This document shows, piece after piece, positions 8,947 to 18,400 of a stretch of DNA of 64,000 nt (position 1 is the stretch's first letter; each line of letters opens with the position of its first letter). Origin of the DNA: Candidatus Scalindua sp. (GTDB taxonomy: Bacteria > Planctomycetota > Brocadiia > Brocadiales > Scalinduaceae); NCBI GenBank assembly GCA_031316155.1, contig JALDRB010000001.1:341572-405571 (forward strand). Direction: 5' to 3'. The notes under the pieces were generated by a model. That model made no database searches and was not told the DNA's origin. It saw nothing but the letters and a program-made list of their open reading frames with translations. Position numbers and translations under genes: made by a program.

Positions 8947-11900
8947 TTACAGTTGTTTTCTCGCACGTTCCGGTAATTGAGACAAGGCTATCAAGAGGTC
9001 ATCATTTTCGGGTTTTGCTTTCATGAATGATGCAAAGAGTTGGGTTGCTTTTGTATAGATGTCCTGAACTATTTTTCCAACTTTTGAATCGGTAATTTTG
9101 TTTGTAGCTAACACTTTTTCCAGATTGGATAACAGGGTGACGAGTGTCCAGTAATCGAGGGGAATTTTCATCATCAGATCATCGCACAAATATACTAAGT
9201 GGTTATGAACGACAGCAAGTATCTCTTCGGTTACCCTGCCGCCATAGATAATTAAACTGGCAATTTCCTTCGAAAACTCGGCAACAGCCACACGACCAAT
9301 CGCCATAATGGATGCTGCCGTTCTCATTTCAATCTTCAGTTCCTGAGAGATCCTGATGATGTCATCAAAAATCATGCAGACGTTGTCTTCAAGCATGCCG
9401 TTAATCTTTTTCAGGTCCCAGCGTTCGTTCCTGAGATTTTGCACCCATTCGAGATATGAGACAAAAACCCCTCCCAGGTTTGTGCTTATATCCGGAGTGA
9501 TGAATGTTCCTTTTCTGGTTACGATTTTATCTCCATTGGGGGTTACAGGGCCGTTTGCTCCCTCCACGATGATCCTGGCCTTGACATTATAAGCATTCTT
9601 ATCTATGGCATTTTCAAGCGCGGCAAGGATGAGGAAGTCGACGTCCAGTCCGAAGATTCCCTCGTTTGTGATATATCTCCCTCCCTGAAATCCTTTCAGG
9701 AATCCAGCTCCTGTTGTGTCTACATGTTTCATTACGGCATCTATGTCCAGGCCGTTAGGGTTGTATATCCCGCCGCTGGCATCGGTAATCGCTATCACCT
9801 TTGCTCCTGCATCGTGCAGAAATTTTGCAGGGGGACGTCCAACGTTACCGAATCCCTGTATTGCAGCTGTTGAGCCTTCCAGCTTTATGTTTTTATAGCT
9901 TGCCGCTTTCCTCAGGACAATAAATACTCCACGGCCTGTTGATTCCGCCCTGCCAAGAGACCCTCCTCTATCATCGGGTTTTCCGGTAACGACTGCCAGC
10001 GCCTCGCACTTTATTCCCGGATGTTTTTTTACTATTTCCATACAGGTATCGAGATAGGGAGTCTCCAGAGAGGAGGCTGGATTGCTGCCATGTGAGCGGA
10101 GAGCATGCACAATTTCCTCTGATGTGATCGTATCGTCCAGTTTCCAGGCAGACATGTCCCCTTTTTCGATTGTCGTCTTTAAATATTCATCAACAAACCA
10201 CGCCATCTTTGTGGCATTAGTATTAACGTCCGGTGCGGGAATATCGAGGTACGGTCCGCATGCATTCCTCTTTTTCAGTTCACGGCTGTATTCCCTGACA
10301 ATCAATGCATCTTTTTTATCCAGAAGTTTTCTCGGATTGGTGATAATACCGCCTTTTGAACCTCCATACGGGATTCCTGCAATGGCGCATTTCCACGTCA
10401 TCCAGATAGCGAGGGCCCTGACCTCATCGAGGGTTACTTCAGCGTGTTCTCTGAAACCGCCTTTCGCAGGGCCGCGGGCAGTGTTATGGTGTACACGATA
10501 GGCAAGTATTTCTCCTCCGGAGAGACGGAGTATTTCTCTCCTCTCGGGGGTTAGTAATTTGCGTTTCAGCGATAACGGAAGTTTAAGGATATCTGCAACA
10601 ACCGCGAATTGCCTTTCTGCAACTTCAAGCGGGCTTGGCATGGCAACAGCATGTTCCCGTATTTTTGCATAGTCTTTAAGGGTGAGATTTGGCACTGAAA
10701 ATAATTGGCTCACCCTGTCAAACTCACCGATCTCTTCTTTGTAGCTGACAATATTTGTTGCAATGGTACCCTTAATGTTGAGGAATTTCTCTAACTCCTC
10801 AACATTTGCGGCATTAAGGTTGATCTTTTCTCTTACGGGTTCTTTTGCTTTGTGTTGTATTTTCGTCGGAAGATCGTCGAGATGATCCAGGGCTGTCAAA
10901 TCCTCGTCGGCAAGGAGCTTTAAACCTGTTTCTCCCATAGTAGAAAGGTATGTCCTTCCTGGAGGTACTTTGGTGCCAAGTCTTTTTTGTGCTGCGGTAA
11001 CGCTGTGAAGGCCAAGGATGATCTTAGATTCCACTTCATAGGAAAAAACAAGGTCAAGGATCTGGTTCGTACCGTTACAAAATACTTCATCTTCGTATTT
11101 TCCCGCAATCCCGTTGAACACGATGGTTTTAGAATTTCGCATCTTTTTCTTGATAAGGGCGAGAGTATCTTGACCAATGTCGTAGGCCTTCATCTTCGAG
11201 AATCGCCCCTTGATTTCGTCTACCTTAATGTTTATTGGATCAAGACCCGTAAGCTTTGCCATCATGTGGTCAACGGGAAGCGTTATATCAACGCCGTATC
11301 CCTTTGCCAGTTCAAGCACCATAATTGCATTACGGAGTGCCTGTGTCTGGAGATCGGGGTCTTCTTCAAGCATGCAGTTATCTACGTCATATCCCTGTGC
11401 CTTAAGGAAGGGAAATGCGATGCCGCCTATGATGATGAGTCTGTCAATCTTTCCATGAACGATAAGATTGCTCATTGCCTCAACCTTGGCTGAGACCCTC
11501 GCGCCACCGATAATAGCCGTTACTGGTTTATGAGGATTTCTCATAAAATTTTCCAGTGCCGCTAATTCCTGGGTGAGGAGGAATCCTGCTACCTTTGGGC
11601 CCGGGATCAGCCTGGTTATTTGTCCGAGTGATGCATGCTGGCCCATATGTGCTGTCACAGGATCCGCATTCACATAGAAATCACAATGCGTTGTATCATG
11701 GAGCTGTCTTGCAAACGCCATAACTTCGTTATCGTCTTCTGAGGTCTCACCGCTGCGAAACATGACATTTTCCAGGAGAAAGATACCATTATCCTGTATC
11801 ATGGTCTTTGCCTTTTTCCCAATGCAGTCATCTGTCATGAGGACTTTCTTCTCATCCGGTAAAAGCTTTTTCTCTCTCAGTACCTCTGTTAATCTTTTTG

Positions 11901-12219
11901 CAACAGGCCTCAGGCTGTATGCTGTGTGGTAATCACCATCAGATACAACTCCTACCGAGGTCTTCTTTTCCTTAAAGAAATTTTCTCTTCTCCCGTTGTG
12001 AGAAACGATAACAATTGTTCTTGCCCCACTTTTCAGGATATGACGGATATCCATAACAGTTGCCCTGATGCGTCTGTCGTCTATGATCTTTCCATCTCTC
12101 ACAATGTCATAGTTGACTCTCAGGAAAACCCTCTTTCCCTGTAAGGCCGATTTATGAAGATTGCGTATTGGCATTTTGTGGGCATAGGGATACCACTCTG
12201 ACGTCTCATCCATATCCAT
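8947..12219 (-). CDS. Phosphoglycerate kinase-like / helix-hairpin-helix / glutamate dehydrogenase fusion
   Basis: This 1090-residue polypeptide has three parts. Residues about 16-445 follow the whole phosphoglycerate kinase fold, with AGFLLTQELAALE at 211 and GGARVSAKVEAM at 238. Key PGK positions differ, however: RVDxN is RVNYD (34-38), SHLGRP is SHNGRR (73-78) and GGGDT is GLHSV (403-407). Residues about 463-525 form a ComEA-like helix-hairpin-helix beginning INLNAANVEELEKF. Residues about 530-1005 are a glutamate dehydrogenase with intact GPAKGGFR, MTWKCA, PYGGSKGG, PAPDVNTN and Rossmann IQGFGNVG motifs, and an insertion near 680-735. A helical tail follows. GDH interconverts glutamate and 2-oxoglutarate plus ammonium with NAD(P). 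The ATG has a strong AGGAGGAGA SD. The dehydrogenase is probably active; kinase activity is doubtful. The frame is continuous over 3.2 kb, so this is a true fusion. Confidence 0.9.
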   Translation of the reverse strand: MDMDETSEWYPYAHKMPIRNLHKSALQGKRVFLRVNYDIVRDGKIIDDRRIRATVMDIRHILKSGARTIVIVSHNGRRENFFKEKKTSVGVVSDGDYHTAYSLRPVAKRLTEVLREKKLLPDEKKVLMTDDCIGKKAKTMIQDNGIFLLENVMFRSGETSEDDNEVMAFARQLHDTTHCDFYVNADPVTAHMGQHASLGQITRLIPGPKVAGFLLTQELAALENFMRNPHKPVTAIIGGARVSAKVEAMSNLIVHGKIDRLIIIGGIAFPFLKAQGYDVDNCMLEEDPDLQTQALRNAIMVLELAKGYGVDITLPVDHMMAKLTGLDPINIKVDEIKGRFSKMKAYDIGQDTLALIKKKMRNSKTIVFNGIAGKYEDEVFCNGTNQILDLVFSYEVESKIILGLHSVTAAQKRLGTKVPPGRTYLSTMGETGLKLLADEDLTALDHLDDLPTKIQHKAKEPVREKINLNAANVEELEKFLNIKGTIATNIVSYKEEIGEFDRVSQLFSVPNLTLKDYAKIREHAVAMPSPLEVAERQFAVVADILKLPLSLKRKLLTPERREILRLSGGEILAYRVHHNTARGPAKGGFREHAEVTLDEVRALAIWMTWKCAIAGIPYGGSKGGIITNPRKLLDKKDALIVREYSRELKKRNACGPYLDIPAPDVNTNATKMAWFVDEYLKTTIEKGDMSAWKLDDTITSEEIVHALRSHGSNPASSLETPYLDTCMEIVKKHPGIKCEALAVVTGKPDDRGGSLGRAESTGRGVFIVLRKAASYKNIKLEGSTAAIQGFGNVGRPPAKFLHDAGAKVIAITDASGGIYNPNGLDIDAVMKHVDTTGAGFLKGFQGGRYITNEGIFGLDVDFLILAALENAIDKNAYNVKARIIVEGANGPVTPNGDKIVTRKGTFITPDISTNLGGVFVSYLEWVQNLRNERWDLKKINGMLEDNVCMIFDDIIRISQELKIEMRTAASIMAIGRVAVAEFSKEIASLIIYGGRVTEEILAVVHNHLVYLCDDLMMKIPLDYWTLVTLLSNLEKVLATNKITDSKVGKIVQDIYTKATQLFASFMKAKPENDDLLIALSQLPERARKQL

Positions 12220-12308
12220 ACTCTTCTCTCCTCCTGATTTTTTACAGTCCTTTTCTGAACAATAAATACACTCACAGTACCGGAAAAGCGGTTATCTCTA
12301 CCATTTGT

Positions 12309-12327
12309 TTAATTGGTTCTCATTATC
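12309..12327 (-). promoter_or_regulatory. Possible Fur-like box upstream of the PGK-GDH fusion
   Basis: Read on the minus strand this is GATAATGAGAACCAATTAA, matching the classical Fur 19-mer at 13 of 19 positions, with the first eight matching perfectly. It lies about 90 bases upstream of the fusion gene start, on the promoter side. The second half is poor, so this is only suggestive. Confidence 0.22.
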
Positions 12328-12511
12328 ATACCTTTGTTATCCTGATTATCAATGTCAATCTTCATGGTCGGGAATGAAGATTCATTATCCGGAATCTTCT
12401 CTTTTGCGGATAATGGTATCAGATTATGACCGGGGACTTAAAATGAAGAAAACCGAAATTTTCTGGTAAAATTGCCCTTGACTTAAGTTTCTGTTACGTT
12501 TATTTTGTCTT

Positions 12512-12710
12512 TATACTCATCTCTTAATGGTTTTCTGGCCTGCCTGTGCGTAAGGAACGCACGCAGACAGGTAAAATCCGAGATAGAATTGAGCGAGTAA
12601 AGTCCTCGGTGCCTTTTGTCCGGGGATACCTTCACCAAGATTTGGTTTCCAGCCTGCCTGTGCGATGCACGCAGACAGGTAAAACCGAAAACCAAATCGG
12701 TTTTAGTATA
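12512..12710. repeat. Dispersed palindromic element, family A, copy 1
   Basis: This element of about 199 bp has one end beginning TATACTCATCT and the other ending in TATA preceded by CCAAATCGGTTTTAG. Internally it carries two palindromes of the type CCTGCCTGTGCG...CGCACGCAGACAGG and a block reading GTCCGGGGATACCTTCACC. Homologous copies lie at 21991-22081 (short) and 55882-56053 (opposite orientation). It encodes nothing evident and looks like a non-autonomous, MITE-like element. Confidence 0.75.
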
Positions 12711-12775
12711 TCTGATCAAATAAATTCTTCTCCTCAGGAAGGATTGTGTTTGCATTTTAATAAAAGGATAGGAAC

Positions 12776-13180
12776 ATTAATCCGAAGAGAAAAAAAATAA
12801 TCGGTTTTTTTCGTTGGCAGGCACCCTGGATTCTGTTCTGCCTTCTTATTTTTTATATTTCATCAGTTTCGAGTCCTCCGGAAGTACTGACTTTTGCCTA
12901 TTCTGATAAAATCAAACATGTATTTGCGTATTTGTTGTTGGCAATAGTGACTTTACGTGGTTTCTGCAAATGGCCAGGAGAAATTTCACGTCGGTATTGT
13001 TTTTTATGGGCTATGATTTTTTGTATCCTTTTCGGTGCATCTGATGAATGGCACCAGAGCTTTGTGGCAAATCGCCATTCAGATGTTACGGATTGGATTG
13101 CAGATGTTATCGGTGTAAGTATCGGTGGAGTTCTCTACCGAAGTTATTGTAAGAAAACAAGCAAAGGAGGAGGTCAATGA
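12776..13180 (+). CDS. VanZ-like small membrane protein, start uncertain
   Basis: The open frame encodes a VanZ-like protein: a hydrophobic helix near the N-terminus (WILFCLLIFYISS), then SDKIKHVFAYLLLAIVTL, FGASDEWHQSFV and DVTDWIADVIGVSIGG, the last two being the most typical VanZ segments. It should be about 120-135 residues. The frame is open upstream only to a stop at 12761, and no ATG, GTG or TTG occurs before 12932, which would delete the first third of the domain. An ATT at 12776 follows AGGATAGG at ribosome-binding spacing and is the best start on position, though ATT is rare. The other possibility is a base error. The stop overlaps the start of the Hsp20 gene (ATGA). The function of stand-alone VanZ-like proteins is unknown. 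Confidence 0.7.
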   Translation: MNPKRKKIIGFFRWQAPWILFCLLIFYISSVSSPPEVLTFAYSDKIKHVFAYLLLAIVTLRGFCKWPGEISRRYCFLWAMIFCILFGASDEWHQSFVANRHSDVTDWIADVIGVSIGGVLYRSYCKKTSKGGGQ

Positions 13181-13581
13181 CTCTAGAAAAATGGGATCCG
13201 TGGCAAGAATTTTCAACTCTTCAGCAGAGCGTTAATGAATTGTTTAATGAATTTTTTACCCGGTTTATTACGACAAAAGAGATTGCCTTTACTCCACAGG
13301 TAAACATGTATGAAACTGAAAAAGAGATCATCCTTCATGTCGCTCTTCCGGGTACTCTTCAGGAGGATATTGATGTCTCCCTGGAGAAAGATGATGTGTT
13401 ATTTATTCGGGGTGAGAGGCTTGGTACCCATGATTCAATTGGTAGTTTGTGTCATATTCAAGAGTTATGTTATGGATATTTTGAGAGGAAACTATCATTA
13501 CCAGCCAAGTGTTTTTCCGAAAAAATGAAGGCGGATTTTTCCGGGGGAATTCTCACGGTACATCTAGCCAAAAAGGGATAA
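13177..13581 (+). CDS. Hsp20/alpha-crystallin small heat shock protein
   Basis: Small heat shock proteins bind unfolding clients without ATP and pass them to DnaK/DnaJ. The 134-residue protein contains an alpha-crystallin domain from about residue 38. VNMYETEKEIILHVALPG leads in, and the AxFxxGxLxVxxPK-type end is present as ADFSGGILTVHLAKKG with the FERKLSLP strand before it. The C-terminal IxI extension is missing or minimal, since the protein ends at the last strand. It overlaps the VanZ-like gene by 4 bases and is followed after 3 bases by dnaJ, so the chaperones are co-transcribed. No CIRCE operator is visible upstream. Confidence 0.9.
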   Translation: MTLEKWDPWQEFSTLQQSVNELFNEFFTRFITTKEIAFTPQVNMYETEKEIILHVALPGTLQEDIDVSLEKDDVLFIRGERLGTHDSIGSLCHIQELCYGYFERKLSLPAKCFSEKMKADFSGGILTVHLAKKG

Positions 13582-13584
13582 GTT

Positions 13585-14652
13585 ATGTACACTCATAATA
13601 CAAAAGAGCGTGACTATTACGATATTTTAGGAGTAAAGAAGGACTCTACAGGTGATGAGATAAAGAAAGCATATAGACGGCTTGCTCTTAAATATCATCC
13701 CGATAAAAATCAAGGCGATAAGAACGCTGAGCAAAAGTTCAAGGAAGCCGCAAACGCATACGAGGTGTTACGTGATCCTGAAAAAAGGAAGATGTATGAT
13801 TCGCGTGGTCAAGCCGGCCTCGAGGATATGGGTTTTCATGGTTTTGAAAGTAATGATGACATCTTCAGTAACTTTGGAGATATTTTTGGTGATCTGTTTG
13901 GAAAACGATATCACCGGGAAAGGGTAGGGCCCCAAAAGGGCCTGGACCTGAAATATACCATGGTAATCTCATTCCTGGATGCCGCGTTAGGGTGTGAAAA
14001 ACAGATTCATTTTGATAAACAAGGTACCTGTGAGATATGCAGAGGTACCGGAGCCATGAATGGAGACATAAAGGCCTGTTCTCAATGTAATGGTACCGGT
14101 CATATCAGTAAACAACAGAAATCTCATGGAGGTTTTTTTACCCTGAGTAACCTGTGTCCCAGCTGTGATGGATCCGGAAAGCAAATTCAAAATCCATGCC
14201 CAAATTGCAAAGGAGAAGGGCGATTGTCTAAGACAAAGGCATTATCGGTTAAGATTCCCGCCGGTACCAAAGATGGGTCACTGTTACGGCTTTCCGGCCA
14301 GGGGGAAGCAGGTATTCGTGGCGGTGTTGCCGGAGATCTCTATATACGTATTAACGTCACGCCTCATTCCTCTTTTGAGAGAAGGGGATTAGATATTACA
14401 AATGATGTAACCGTTTCTTTTACGAAAGCGGCATTAGGCGGCGAGGCAGAAGTGCCGACTTTGCGCGGGAAAGCAGTACTGAGGATTCCAAGGTGCACAC
14501 AACCCAATCAGGTATTGAGGATGGCAGGGCAGGGGATTCATACCAAAGACGGAAGAAAAGGAGATCAGCTGGTAAGGATAATCATTTCGGTACCAAAGAG
14601 CCTGTCGGAGCAGCAGGAAAAACTTTTACAGGAATTTGCCAAACTCGAATAG
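13585..14652 (+). CDS. dnaJ: Chaperone protein DnaJ
   Basis: This is a co-chaperone that delivers clients to DnaK and stimulates its ATPase. The 355-residue type I J-protein starts with a J domain (about residues 10-75) holding the HPD motif in [11 protein letters not shown] Gly/Phe-rich linker (about 80-115) follows. A zinc-binding domain (about 148-215) has four CxxCxGxG repeats: [24 protein letters not shown] and CPNCKGEG. The C-terminal client-binding domains follow. The start is ATG, right after the Hsp20 gene. Length is slightly short of the usual 370-380 but all domains are present. Confidence 0.95.
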   Translation: MYTHNTKERDYYDILGVKKDSTGDEIKKAYRRLALKYHPDKNQGDKNAEQKFKEAANAYEVLRDPEKRKMYDSRGQAGLEDMGFHGFESNDDIFSNFGDIFGDLFGKRYHRERVGPQKGLDLKYTMVISFLDAALGCEKQIHFDKQGTCEICRGTGAMNGDIKACSQCNGTGHISKQQKSHGGFFTLSNLCPSCDGSGKQIQNPCPNCKGEGRLSKTKALSVKIPAGTKDGSLLRLSGQGEAGIRGGVAGDLYIRINVTPHSSFERRGLDITNDVTVSFTKAALGGEAEVPTLRGKAVLRIPRCTQPNQVLRMAGQGIHTKDGRKGDQLVRIIISVPKSLSEQQEKLLQEFAKLE

Positions 14653-14863
14653 AGAAGATTTGTAAAAACGGTAGAAACGGTAACAGAAACACTGAAGAAG
14701 TCAGGACCTGCGTTTGGGAAACAGCTCTCATGTTTTGATGCGCTTAAAGCGGTTTGTCTTTTCGTTTTCTCTGTTTTTCTTAGTGCTCTTGGTGTCTTTG
14801 TGTGATTATTATTTTAAATATTTTACTTTTGCATTAAAAAAATCGTAATTCGTAATTCCCAAA

Positions 14864-15427
14864 TCATCTATTACTCATTTTACGTTTGATGTCGTATGCC
14901 ACAATTCCAAATGCAACCGAGACATTGAGAGAATTTTTGAGGCCTGTCATTTCTATTTCAACAGGCACATCGCACAACTTCAGAAACTCATCAGAAACAC
15001 CCTCCACCTCATTCCCAAGAACAAGGCAAACAGGCTTGCTCGGCCGGTATAATTGGTACGGACGTGCACCTTTTATCTGTTCCAGCAATACAATCTCGTA
15101 ACCATGATCCTTGTACACCTGAGCAACAGAGAGGGCATCCCACGCATATTCCCAATTTACTGCCTTTTCTGCACCGAGTGCTGTCTTGGAAATCGTCGTG
15201 CGCGAAGTCCCGGGTGTTCCCGTGATGCCGCACAGCCATAATTTCTCGATACCAATGGCATCCGCTGTCCTGAAAATTGAGCCCACATTATAAAGGCTTC
15301 GAATATGGTTTAAGATGACAACAAGCGGGATACATTTCCTGTCTGCCTGCTTCGCACGCTGGCGCGCCAAAATCTCTTTGTATGTAAGTTTTTGCATCGT
15401 ACCCGGCACATAAAGTGGCTCATTCAT
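14864..15427 (-). CDS. SpoU/TrmH-family RNA 2'-O-methyltransferase
   Basis: This SPOUT-class methyltransferase modifies ribose 2'-OH in tRNA or rRNA. The protein shows VVILNHIRSLYNVGSIFRTADAIG (motif 1), a WLCGITGTPG strand, VCLVLGNEVEGVSDEFL (motif 2) and IEMTGLKNSLNVSVAFGIVAYDI (motif 3, forming the SAM-binding knot). I prefer the ATG at 15427 over the upstream in-frame GTG at 15433 because a GGAGTGG ribosome binding site precedes it. There is no extra N-terminal substrate-binding domain beyond a short KLTYKEILARQRAK leader, so the target nucleotide cannot be assigned. It is separated from hrpA by only a few bases and is likely co-transcribed. Confidence 0.88.
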   Translation of the reverse strand: MNEPLYVPGTMQKLTYKEILARQRAKQADRKCIPLVVILNHIRSLYNVGSIFRTADAIGIEKLWLCGITGTPGTSRTTISKTALGAEKAVNWEYAWDALSVAQVYKDHGYEIVLLEQIKGARPYQLYRPSKPVCLVLGNEVEGVSDEFLKLCDVPVEIEMTGLKNSLNVSVAFGIVAYDIKRKMSNR

Positions 15428-15441
15428 GACCACTCCATTCT

Positions 15442-18400
15442 TTATTCTTTTCTCTGTGGTTTATTAAAATTTTCCAAAAATTTATCCAATCGTTTACTTG
15501 AAACAGGAATTGCTGTACGGAGCTCTCCGGCAAACAGCGACACCTTGTACTCTTCTAACATCCAATAGAACTCTTGCGCTCTTGATTGTTGTGACTCTGA
15601 CAAAGAGGTGTTCTCGTGAAGTCTCTTCCACTGATTTAAGTATGGAGTTATCTTTTCCATTTTCCCCTGATCTTTTGGTAAACTTACGGCAAGTCTTTCT
15701 GCTCGAATGCTCATTGCTTTTAGATAGCGCGGTACATGTTGCAGCTGTGTATAAGGAATACTCTTCAAAAAGTCTGGTGGTAACAACAGGTTGAGTTGAG
15801 CTGTAAGCTCTCGATAGGCTTCGTCCAGTGATCGCTGCCTCAGGAAACGATCTAAATCCTTTTGCGTCTCATGGTACTGGTGTAAAATCCTTTCAAGTGA
15901 ATCTTTAAATTTCACCATGAGTCCGTCGAGTTTGTTTTTGACGAGAGCAAGATGTTTCTCGTACGCTTCTTTGCTGTCAATCCAGATGACTTCAAACAGG
16001 TAGGTATGAAGATTTTCCCTTGCATATTTCTGTAATTGGCATACGTTTCCAAATATTTTATATGATCCCTCCAGTTCACTCAGATCATTAAGGTCTCGTT
16101 CTAACCATGCTAATTCGTATCCCAGATGTAGCAATAAGAGCTGTTTAATTCCTTCCTTTGTTGCGAGGAAGGCCTCCTCTTTTTTATGAAACAGGCAGCG
16201 GTGGACACCCTCCTCATCTGCTCTAAGACCCGGGTATCCATACAGTGGAATGCCGGAAGGGGTTTCCAATATAATTTGTTGTGGTAAATCTTCAATAGGC
16301 CAGTCACTCAGGTTGCGTAGCTCCCAATGGTTTGAAGCTTCTCTCCACTGAGATAATTCCAATGTTGACTCATCAGCGTGACTTTTCTCTTTGAGTAGTT
16401 TTTTCCCCTCTTTTAAGAGAGCATGAACGTTCCGTCCTCTGGCGATCACTTTGTGTTGATAGTCTTCGATTTCGATCCGTATCTTTAAGTAGTCTGGTAA
16501 CCGCTCTTCGTTCCACTCATCGGGTGAAACAGAGACCGAATTGTGCAGGTGAAGATGGTGACTCAATGCTTCCAGAAATGAGGAGTGGGTGTGTTTGATG
16601 TTCTGTGCGGTTGTTTTTGCAGTTTCTGGAATCGGGACCAAAAGTCTCCTGAGCTTTTTGGGGAGTGCTTTCATCAGGTAAAGGATCTTTTCTTCCCATA
16701 GTCCGGGTATTAGCCAATCCAGGGAGTTCGCATCCATGTACGGCAGCATATTTTCTTTAATTCGTAACGTAACTCCATCCTCTTTTTTTTCCGGCTTAAA
16801 TCGGTAGTCCAGAGGAAGTATATAGTCACCAAGGTTCAAATTGTCGGGGAAATCTTCTACAGAAGGTTCTTCGAATACTATTGAAAAATCTTTTTCAGTC
16901 ATAAAGAGAAAGTCTTGTTTCTCCTTTTTGTTTTCTTTCATGAGTAATCCATTCAAATCATGGGCAGAGGCTATATGGTGAAGTCGTTCTGTATAAAAAT
17001 CACGTATGGCCCGGTTTACTTCGAATTCGTAACAGCGACGAACTTTTGCGCCTTTTTGTAAGATGCTCTCTTTTAGCGCCTGGTTATGTTCGAAAAAGGG
17101 ATAGGAAGTGTGTAACTTGCCTTCAACAAGGGCCTTTTCTATAAAGATAGCGGTTGCTTCTTGAGGGTTAATTCTTCCGTACCGCACCTGCCGACGGGGG
17201 ACAATTACCAATCCATAGAGTGTCACTTTCTCATAGGCAATTACGCTCTGCTTCTTTTCGTGATAAGAGGGCTCTGAGTATGATCGTTTGCAGAGGTCTT
17301 TCCCGATTGCCTCCAGCCAATCCACTTCAATGTTTGCAACCCGTCTTGCAAAGAGTCTTGAGGTTTCAACCAGCTCTGAGGCAACAATCCATGATTGGCC
17401 TTTATTGAAAACGCCGGAACCGGGGAAAATCATTATTTCACGATTTGCGGTGGTCTGATACAGATTCTTCTCTTTTTTGAATGCAATTTGAGTCAAGTGT
17501 CCGGCAAGGATGGAAACGTGAATGCCGCGGTAATCTGAGAACTCTTTTTTCAGATGGAAGTCTGGCGGTTTGTTGAACAAATTCATCAGCTGGCGATGGA
17601 TGTCACGCCACTCTCGCATACGCACAAACGACAAGAAATGCGCTTTGCAAAACTTCCGCATTTTATTCTCGGTTTTCAGCGATTCCCATTGTGTATGGTA
17701 GGTGTTCCAGATATTCAAGAGCGTGATAAAATCAGAAGAGCGATCTATAAAAGCGCTGTGGATCTGTCTTGCCTGTTCCGTTTTTTCAAGAGGGTATTCT
17801 CTCGGATCCTGGATTGAGATTCCCGCCGCAATAACCAACACTTCTCGTAAGCTGTTTTCCTGTTTAGCAGCCAACAACATACGGGCTGTTCTCGGTTCAA
17901 TGGGCAATTGAGCCATTTCTCTGCCCAATGAAGTGAGTTCATGAGCATCGTCTAATGCCCCCAGCTCTTTTAATACTTTGATACCGCTTTTGATTGCAGA
18001 GGAGGAGGGCGGGTCAATAAAGGGAAATTCCTCTATGTCTCCGAGACGCTGGTATTTCATACGTAAAATCACCTCTGCCAGGGAGGAGCGTAATATTTCC
18101 GGAGGGGTAAATTCAGGTCGCTGTTGATAATCCTCTTCTGAGTACAGCCGAATACATACTCCTTTCTCGACTCGTCCTGCGCGTCCTTTTCTCTGGTTTG
18201 CGCTACTCTGAGAAATTGCTTCAACCGGCAATCGCAAGGTGTGAGACCGGTTACTGAAACGGCTGAGCCTCGCCAATCCGGTGTCGATGATATAACGAAC
18301 CCCGGGGATGGTCAGTGAAGTTTCGGCGATATTGGTTGCAACTATGACTTTACGTTGAGGGGTATTTTGAAAAATACGGTTTTGATCACGGTGAGACAGT

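Noticed and set aside
12546-12800. 84-aa plus-strand frame
   Set aside because: It is translation of repeat family A copy 1 and spacer sequence.
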